Assembly (NCBI GenBank): GCA_022606135.1
Contig: JABYQN010000010.1
Span: forward strand, 806,001 to 870,000
Source of the DNA: Fomes fomentarius
Lineage: Eukaryota > Basidiomycota > Agaricomycetes > Polyporales > Polyporaceae
Direction of reading: 5' to 3'
DNA length: 64,000 bases
Translations under genes and position numbers: made by a program
The notes under the pieces: generated by a model
Told to the model about the DNA's origin: nothing
Database searches by the model: none
Seen by the model: the letters and a program-made list of their open reading frames with translations, nothing else
Shown: one piece after another, positions 50,601-64,000 of the stretch
Position numbering within the stretch: the stretch's first letter is position 1
Layout: each line of letters begins with the position of its first letter

Positions 50601-52163
50601 TTGCTGTGATTGTCAGATCAGGTCTGATCATGCTGTGCTAGTCTGCGTCGAAGGCGAAGACACCTCAAGTCGTTCTCAGCTTGCTAGTCGTGGGCGAGGT
50701 CGGACGCTTCATGTAGGTATTCGTGACATCCTCTATTGCGCCTGCTGATGGAGTCATCTGTGTAGTGATATGTCGCCTCAACAAGAAATATTTCACCAGG
50801 CGATCGAGCGTTTCACCGCAGAGCAGGAAGAGGTTCGCACAGCGGCCGCTTTCGCTGCAGGTACATTCATCTACATCGCGCCCCATGGATCAGGACCAGG
50901 ACCAGTACTGATTGTGCTTCTAGGGAACATCGCTGTTGGTAACCTGCACCACTTCCTGCCACTTATCGTGAAGTTCGTCGAACACGATCAAGAGAAGCGA
51001 CTTTTATCTCTCCACGCGATCAAGGAGGTGAGTAGGCGCGATGCATATATCAATGACCCCTATCTAAATTGTATATCTCTCAGATTGTTACCCACTGCTC
51101 TCATGGCCAACTGGAGACGGTTGCCGACCTTCTCTGGACGCCACTCTTCGAGAATTCGGAGAACCAGGAAGAAACGACTCGCAACGTTGCTGCAGCGTGC
51201 TTGGGCAAGCTGACCACGACGCATCCCAGCCGTTACCTCCCTCAGCTTCATGTACGTCGCAGCATTGCACAACTCCGCTTGCATTCACTGACACGCCGAT
51301 TGTAGGCGCGCATCAACGATCCAAACCCTGCGACCAGGGCCACAGTGCTGTCAGCTATCCGGTACACTTTCGCAGAAAGCGGCACGTCTCTCGACGAACT
51401 CCTGGGAAGCGTGATCTTGGACTTCTTGTCAATGATCTCTGACGCAGACCTCGTAAGTCTCACCGCGTTATTGGGCAACTCCTGATGCTCACTCAGCTCC
51501 AGACCGTCCGTCGTCTGGCGCTCTCTGCACTCAACTCGGCTGCCAGGTCAAGACCCTACCTCATCCGGGACCACCTGCCGACTATCCTGCCGACTCTATA
51601 CAAGGAGACTGTCGTCAACCCTGACCTCATCCGCACCGTTCAGATGGGTCCTTGGACGCACAAGGTGGACGATGGTCTTGAGGCGCGCAAGACCGCATAC
51701 GAGACGCTCTACACACTCGTGAGTATAATCGCGAATTCCGCCATCCAAAACCTTGCGTGTTGATGGTATTTGCCAGTTGGACACGTGCCTGTCCAGGTTG
51801 GACCTCCACGATTTCCTTGGTCGTGTTGCCACCGGTCTTGCCGACGACTCGGATGAAGTGAAGGTCATCTGCCACATGATGCTATTCCGTCTTGCGCAGG
51901 TCGCCCCAACGGCGGTCGCTCAGCGTCTCGACGACCTCACTCCGCCACTGGAGAAGAGTATGAAGGGTGCGGCCGTCACGAAGGACACCGTCAAGCAGGA
52001 CCTGGAGCGCACTGCCGAGCTCCAGCGCAGCACACTTCGGGCGGTTGCTGCGCTGAGCAAAATCAACCAAGCGGGTACGAACCCTAAGTTTGATACGTTC
52101 GTCGCCGCGACGTCAAAGTCATCCGAGTGGGGGGCGGAGTTCCGGGAGCTTGTCGGTGCTTGA
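47632..52163 (+). CDS. CAND1: CAND1/TIP120 cullin exchange factor
   Basis: HEAT-repeat protein of about 1,200 residues that binds unneddylated cullin-Rbx1 and exchanges substrate adaptors, including F-box proteins. The first short exon MTKTYIMNGLVEK joins MQSPDQDFR, then an intron, then YMGLNDLLLEIKQDPNSFLG. Conserved landmarks are KVLNQVLALVEDKISEVKNQ, GQLIKIIRE, PPEGKVATKACEKLTPKLL and the acidic insert (GDDDEDEEMGDEGDDEDDE) followed by SYKIRRAATKLL. The C-terminal TIP120 domain includes HHFLPLIVKFVEHDQEKRLL, VDDGLEARKTAYETLYTL and the end SSEWGAEFRELVGA. About fifteen exons. Family assignment is secure; some small exon borders are approximate. Confidence 0.92.
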
Positions 52164-52420
52164 CCGTTGTTCTCGTTACCGCGATAGTAGAGAATATGCT
52201 TGAGATTGTATCACTAAGCACGAACAAGCCACAATGTAACCCCTTCACAGTTCACCAATCATCATGACCAAACTCTTGGTTGCCATGCTCATCCGCATCG
52301 AACTCTTTGGTTCCGAATCGATAACTACTGGTTTTCACAATAAATATCGTCGAACGGACAACCCCACACGCTGAGGCTTGCAATTGTGCGTCCATCACGA
52401 CAGAGGGATCTCGGGGCAAC
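52164..52420. other. CAND1 3' flank
   Basis: No gene is recognised. Confidence 0.4.
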
Positions 52421-52610
52421 CTCACCTCGGCGAAGCCGGGAGGTACGTGACGTAGGCGAGTACTTGAGCGACTTGGGCGACATCTGCGCGAGCGACGTCG
52501 GTGAGTATTGCGGTGATGCAGGGCCGGACGGGCACTGCTTCAGGGAGTAACATGGCGAAGTGGGCCTGAAGGAGGGGTCTGAGGGCTGTAGCGAGATGTT
52601 GGTAAAACTC
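52421..52610 (-). pseudogene. Decayed copy of RPB1 heptad-tail segment
   Basis: About 190 nt aligns closely with 53371-53563, which encodes part of the RPB1 C-terminal heptad repeats. Shared stretches include CTCGGCGAAGCC, GGCGAGTACTTG, GGCGACATCTGCGCG, CGACGTCGGTGAGTAT and CTGAGGGCTGTAGCGAG. Several differences are transitions, some at CpG. The duplicate lies about 0.5 kb beyond the RPB1 stop in the same orientation and does not join the gene. It is a non-functional partial duplication. Confidence 0.85.
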
Positions 52611-53084
52611 GGACGTGCGTCTTTCTAAGTCATTAAGTCATTGGGCTTTGTTCAGTCAATATCTTTATCGTACCGAGGGTCCCGTGTAAAGAACCTATCT
52701 ACCCAATAACGATCGTGCTCCTTATTGATAAGTCCGCCAGGCATTGCACCAGGAGGCCAGTAACCATCGCATGAGAGTGTGTGGCAGCAAGTCGCGCGGG
52801 ATGCTCTCGAACAGTAATCGCTCGGGGGCACGCTCTTCGGGCCGCTACGCGCAACGCGGCGGTGATTCGACGGGGAATGCTCGACTTACCACGTTCCTGT
52901 CAGTGTTGTACGCCGTATGGTGGGTGACTAAGATTCTCGTTCACCATCCGATCACTTGGAAGTGTTCCGACTCCGATGTACAGGAGACATAAGATACTGA
53001 TGGGCATTAATCTACATGGTTTGCATTGTGAGAGCTAGATGACGAGATGGTACGACTAAGTTTAAGAATCCCTATGTATATGAC
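52611..53084. other. RPB1 3' flank
   Basis: No gene is recognised. A small open frame (52744-52992, plus) lacks any domain. Confidence 0.4.
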
Positions 53085-59494
<6,410 letters not shown>

Positions 59495-59817
59495 GGCGAG
59501 CGACGAGAGGGGAGAGCAGAAGGCGTATAGAGCTGGAAAAGCCCGTCAAAGAAGCAGATAGATATCCCCAGGTATAAAAACAAGCAGAAGAGACGCGACG
59601 AGAGGGGAGGAGAGGGGGAGACCAGCGTCGTCGACGTGGTCGAAGACAAGGAGCGGTGGACTCAGCCAACGCTCACGACGCCGGGACCGCTCCCTCGTGA
59701 TGCGTGACACTAGTCACTTGATCACTGCGCCGTGACGTCACGCCGCTGAGATGGCCCAGCGGAAAGAGACGCGCTCGAGTTGAGTACGGACGACGAACTG
59801 CTTGCTCGCTTTCTTCC
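59495..59817. promoter_or_regulatory. Shared divergent promoter, RPB1 / VPS27
   Basis: Only 323 nt separate the start codons of two divergent genes, so their promoters must overlap. The region contains a perfect CRE palindrome TGACGTCA (59733-59740) and the inverted pair GTGAC/GTCAC (59704-59717). No TATA box is seen, as expected for housekeeping genes. Confidence 0.6.
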
Positions 59818-62292
59818 ATGACTTCCTATCTCAGCTCGCTCTTGTGGGGGACGTCGCAGCTCGACGATGCCGTTGGTATGTGCCCGTATGGCTTGGTCTA
59901 GGGCCCCGTATATTCACCTCGATCAACTAGACAAGGCGACGTCTGAGCTTCTGCCCAGTGGTGCAGAGGACATTGCTCTAAACCTCGAGATATGTGACCA
60001 GATACGTTCCAAGTCCGTTCCGCCCAAGGATGCCATGCGTGCACTCAAGCGGCGACTGGGACACAAGAATCCGAATGTGCAGCTCCTTGCTCTCAGTGTA
60101 TGTCCCTATGCCGCAGCCAGTTACGCGTACATACTAACATGTCTCATAGTTGACCGACATCTGTATCAAGAACGGTGGCGACCCATTTCTGCTTGAGGTT
60201 GCTTCCCGTGAATTCATGGACAACCTCGTCTCCATCCTCAAGATGCCCGGTCTCAACCATGACGTCAAGAACAAGATTCTCCGGGTAGTGCAGGATTGGG
60301 CCACAGCCTTTGAGGGTAAACCGAGTTTGAGCTACGTGGGCGAGGTCTATAGGACACTTCAGCGCGACGGTGAGTCGAACAATATCACCAGCAACTGCGG
60401 TCTTGTAACACCGCCCATTTAGGGTTCAACTTCCCTCCCCGTGATCCTGTTGTCACTTCGTCCGCTATGGTCGATACCCAGACTGCGCCAGAATGGATTG
60501 ACTCAGACGTCTGCTTACGCTGTCGCACTGCCTTCACCTTCACGAACCGGAAACACCATTGTCGCAACTGCGGTCAGGTCTTCGACCAGCAATGTTCGTC
60601 CAAATCAATGGCACTGCCGCATTTCGGTATCACGCAGGAAGTCCGTGTTTGCGATAGCTGCTATGCCAAGTTGAACAAGAAGTCCACGAAGTGTGTATTG
60701 CCTCCTGTGCATCTATCTATGGTCCCTCTCATACTTGACCTTAGGACACACCGCTCGTCGCAAAGTGTATCTTCATCAAGACACCGGCCGGCTCGGGAGT
60801 TATATGATGCAGAGTTGCAGCGGGCCATCCAATTGTCGCTGGAGGAGGTCGGCGCGGCTGGTGGTCACCGCCCTGGATACGTACCGTCGCCGTCGCCTTG
60901 GCAAACATCGGAGCCTCCTCTCGTCGACCGAATGACCCACCCTTACGCGTCTTCCTCATACTCGCGCAACGAAGAAGAGGATGATCCGGACCTCAAGGCC
61001 GCAATTGAAGCCAGTCTGCGCGAAGCGAGCGCGCCGAGACCTAGCGCTCCTATCGTCATCGACGCATCCGACAGGTCTCCGTATATCTCGACAGAGACAC
61101 GACCCGGCTATGCGCAGTCTTATCCGCCTTCGAGTACTACGCCCAAGCCAAGGCTACCTACCATCCCGAACTACGACCTGGAGCCTCTCGAGACGGACAC
61201 AATCCTGACGTTCAACCAGACTGTCGAACAGGTTCAGGCGCAGGGTGGTAGAGATCTCTCCCGGTATCCAGCAGTCACGGAACTCTTCGACAAGGCAAAC
61301 GCTTTGAGGCCTAAGCTCGCTATGAATCTCAATGATAGCAGCCGGAAAGAACGTGCGTATCAAAAGACTCCGCCGTTGTTGAGACAAGCTTACCACTTTC
61401 GAACAGAACTCTTGGTCGACATGCACGAGAAGCTCTCTCAAGCGGTCAAGCTATACGACAAGCTTCTCACAGAACAGCTTTCGCGTCCAGCTTGGAGAGC
61501 GGGACCCTCTGCGGCCCCGTACTCGCCTCAATACCAACAAGTGAACGGTACTTACAGTCAATGGCAGCCAGAACTTCAGGCACAGCAGGTACCCTCGACC
61601 CCCGCGCAAGCTGCACCACCGGCCTCATACTACGCACCGACTCCTTCCGCCCCTGCTCCTCAACCAAACGGCGCCTACATGAACTCGCCGACATCCGAGC
61701 ACGCCCCACAATCGATGTACCAGACACAGACTTCCATCGTCCCCCCAGCTCTCCACCGACACAGCAACGGTACGGACAAGAGGGTTTGCCCTATTCCGCT
61801 CTCTCTCCACCTCCCGTCAGTATACCTCTGTACGGTACAACGTCCACGCCTGCGCCCCCGGTATCATACCAGACCGTCCCTCCACCACAACCTGTCGCCG
61901 CATCCGCACCTCCACCCCCTCCCGTCCAACAGTACCAGTCGCAGCCACCCCAGCAACAACAACTACAACAATACCAACAACCACAGCAGCAGCAACAACA
62001 GCAGCAACAACACATCCCGTCCGCACCCTCGCTATCACGGCACAACACCTTCTCGGGCTATCAGCCCGCCCAAGCGCCCCCAGCACTAGCCAACACCTAT
62101 CTCGGCCGCTCGAATACCGTCTCGGCGTCCTCGCACACGTCCTCTCAGCTCCAGCACCTCCAGCAAATGTCCGTCCCGCTCCCGAGCTTTCCCCAGGTCC
62201 CCAACACGCCTCCGCAGATCCAGGGATACGCCGGGTACAGCACGGGCCCGCCAGAGCCCGAGAGGAAGGAGGCGTTGTTGATCGACTTGTAG
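59818..62292 (+). CDS. VPS27: VPS27/HRS, ESCRT-0 subunit
   Basis: ESCRT-0 protein that gathers ubiquitinated cargo on endosomes and recruits ESCRT-I and clathrin. The first exon encodes [19 protein letters not shown]. The VHS domain follows ([57 protein letters not shown]). The FYVE zinc finger has [14 protein letters not shown], the motif RKHHCRNCG and [11 protein letters not shown]. Two ubiquitin-interacting motifs follow: [14 protein letters not shown] and [15 protein letters not shown] Pro/Gln-rich tail has a Q tract near 61980 and the terminal clathrin box ALLIDL. The frame shifts near 61717-61748: either a 32-nt intron, or one missing base in the C6 run at 61741-61746. Its partner VPS4 is at 42669. 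Confidence 0.93.
61955..62015 (+). repeat. Poly-glutamine tract in VPS27
   Basis: CAA/CAG-rich stretch encoding a mostly Gln segment in the disordered tail. Likely length-variable between strains. Confidence 0.75.
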
Positions 62293-63608
62293 GTGCTGTA
62301 TGTGCGAGCGACGACGATGACGATCGTGCTCTTGCCAAGTATGCATGCGTATGGCGGGGGAGAGGATGTAATGCTATGCTATGGATGGACTTGCTATGTT
62401 AGACTATGTGTCATGAGTTGTATGACCCCGGATCTTCGCAATTGCGTATCATGCGCGCGCGCCCCTCTGAGTAGTTCATTGAAGAACGAGCTAGACATCC
62501 GACGTCGGTATCGTCCACGCTCGAAGAGCACCAAGCTCAAGGGAGCCCCCGGCCTCGTGATGAAACTTAAAGGGTGTTCGATGGTATTGTTTCCGCCCGC
62601 ACACGCACACAGTGCAAGTTTTTTTTTTGCTTTTGTCAGCAGTTTCTACGTTGCCACACCGACCGTACCAAAGAGGAAGAGGGAGAACAGAGAGACAAAG
62701 ACCATGTAGCTACGTATACGGAACGCAATATGATAAAAATCAAGGAGAACAATGGTGAGATAGCCACTCAAGGGGAGGAGGAGGAAGGGGAGGGGCCACA
62801 GCTAAGACGCAGCGGCGTGCCACGATGCACGATGCACGATGCACGATACATGGTGCGGGGCGGGGCGGTGCGAGAGGAGGAAGGGGGGCCGGATCGGGAT
62901 CGGGACCAGGAACATATGAAAGCACATATGCATGCAGCAATGTAGTGCACACGACACGGCAGTGGAGACTGCGTAACGGTACTGGTGAGATATGGGGTTT
63001 GGGGGTGAGGGGATAGCAAGTGAAGGGAGAATGAGGTGAGAGCGCGGCAGGCAGAAGACATATCTCCCGGAAGGTCCGTCCATGAGTGCCGCTATACGAG
63101 CGAGAGAGAAGAGAGAACGATCAACAATGAAAATGCAACGAGTGTGGGTGTTGTGTGAGTGTGTGAAGTGTTGTGAGTGTGCGCGTGGGCGTGAGCTTCT
63201 GTGAGAGACGAGAGAGAGAGAGATGCCGGGCGACGTACGACACAGCGTACATCTGTGTACTGTAGAAACCGAGCGAGCGAGCGAGGCGACGTGCGTCATA
63301 GTATTACATGTGAGGATGAGGGGTATACTATAACTTGAGTGAGATCAAATACCGCGGATGTTTGATCCAAAAACCGGGGCGTGCACGAAGACTAAGAGGT
63401 AGAGAGGGGGTTAGGGGGGTTGGCTAAGACAAAAAGGGATGATGAATGGACAAGAAGAGAGACTTGGACCGGAGACAGGGATGCAGGAATAAACATTGAA
63501 TGGTGCCGGCACTAGCTTTGTGTGTTCGTACGTCGTCATGGTTCAGAAGATTGACAGCAAAGATATTAAAGCGACGGGACGGAAAACGACAGTATCACAA
63601 CCGGCGCG
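62293..63608. other. Convergent intergenic region
   Basis: 3' flanks of VPS27 (plus) and the Bni4-like gene (minus). The stretch 62750-63250 is purine-rich with GA and GT runs. A CACGATG 7-mer repeats four times at 62821-62848, the last unit with one change. No gene is recognised. Confidence 0.45.
62821..62848. repeat. Four-unit CACGATG microsatellite
   Basis: Three perfect CACGATG units and a fourth reading CACGATA. Confidence 0.85.
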
Positions 63609-64000
63609 TCATACGAAGAATTGCGTACTGCAGACACAACGAACAGGGTCCCGTCAACGTCGGCACAGACACAAGCAACAACAAGGAAAAGGACGTACTG
63701 TACGCGACTTGCGGCGTGAACCTCCATCTCCTCCATCTTATAGGAGTTAAGTTCTTCTTTGATACGCTGCGCCAGCGCTGGCGTTAACCTGCTCCACGTC
63801 GCGGGCTCACTGCGCCTGTCGTACACGGTCGCCGGGAAGGTATCGTACACGGAAAGGTTGGCAGCGAACGCCAGACGTTTCGCAGGTGCCGTCGCGGAGC
63901 GATGCGATAGAGTAGGTGGGTTCGCCGAGAACACGGTCGACAGCGCAGGAGCAGACGAGTTCGGGTGGTTAAACAACGACGTCTTTTCTGGTGCATGACC
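63609..64000 (-). CDS. Probable Bni4-like PP1-docking protein, 3' end only
   Basis: Partial gene: the 5' part lies beyond position 64000. The visible C-terminus reads SLFNHPNSSAPALSTVFS, then KRLAFAANLSVYDTFP, ATVYDRRSEPATWSRLTPAL and AQRIKEELNSYKMEEMEVH. An intron with donor GTACGT separates a tiny last exon (stop 63609-63611); the join gives AASRVHTQFFV. RLAF fits the RVxF motif that docks protein phosphatase 1. The block YDRRSEP...LTPALAQRIKEELN resembles the conserved end of fungal Bni4/Afr1-type proteins, which target PP1 to the bud neck or septum. That assignment is from pattern memory; a different PP1 regulator is possible. Confidence 0.55.

Overview
The window is nuclear DNA of a filamentous basidiomycete, most likely an agaricomycete close to the Polyporales. 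The reasons are dense GT-AG introns of about 45-65 nt in almost every gene, GC-rich exons, a polyporopepsin-type aspartic protease, a secreted S28 peptidase, and conserved eukaryotic housekeeping genes (RPB1, CAND1, ESA1, VPS4, VPS27, ribosomal protein eL19, mitochondrial mL38). Nothing bacterial, viral or CRISPR-like was seen.

Layout. Positions 1-8,100 are gene-poor and repeat-rich. They hold a family of small eight-cysteine secreted proteins (two intact copies, at least three decayed ones), shared flanking DNA, and a decayed intron-bearing fragment of the peptidase gene found intact at 8,110-10,582. A tRNA-Asn with a 7-nt intron lies at 11,125. A minus-strand block follows: a Sel1-repeat DSF2-like protein, mL38 and an F-box-like protein, with a candidate non-autonomous transposon at 16,411-17,483. 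Next come the aspartic protease (+), a glycine/asparagine-rich secreted protein (-) and a SAP30-like Sin3-binding protein (-) split by a 1.75-kb intron.

From 29 kb to 64 kb the DNA is gene-dense: an F-box protein, a kinase-like protein with a degenerate catalytic loop, an Esa1-type MYST acetyltransferase, eL19, a HAL4/SAT4-type kinase, VPS4, a small secreted protein, an acidic basic-patch protein, CAND1, RPB1 with its heptad tail, VPS27 divergent from RPB1, and the 3' end of a probable Bni4-like PP1-docking protein cut by the window edge. A decayed copy of part of the RPB1 heptad tail lies just downstream of RPB1.

Themes. VPS4 and VPS27 belong to the ESCRT pathway; ESA1, the SAP30-like protein and RPB1 to chromatin and transcription; CAND1 and the F-box proteins to cullin-RING ubiquitin ligases. 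The S28 peptidase, aspartic protease and small secreted proteins form the secreted set. I see no new defence or mobile system with convincing evidence. The best leads are the decaying secreted-protein cluster, the RPB1-tail duplicate, the catalytically altered kinase, the giant SAP30 intron, and four frame breaks of the same sign next to short C/G runs, which may be sequence errors.
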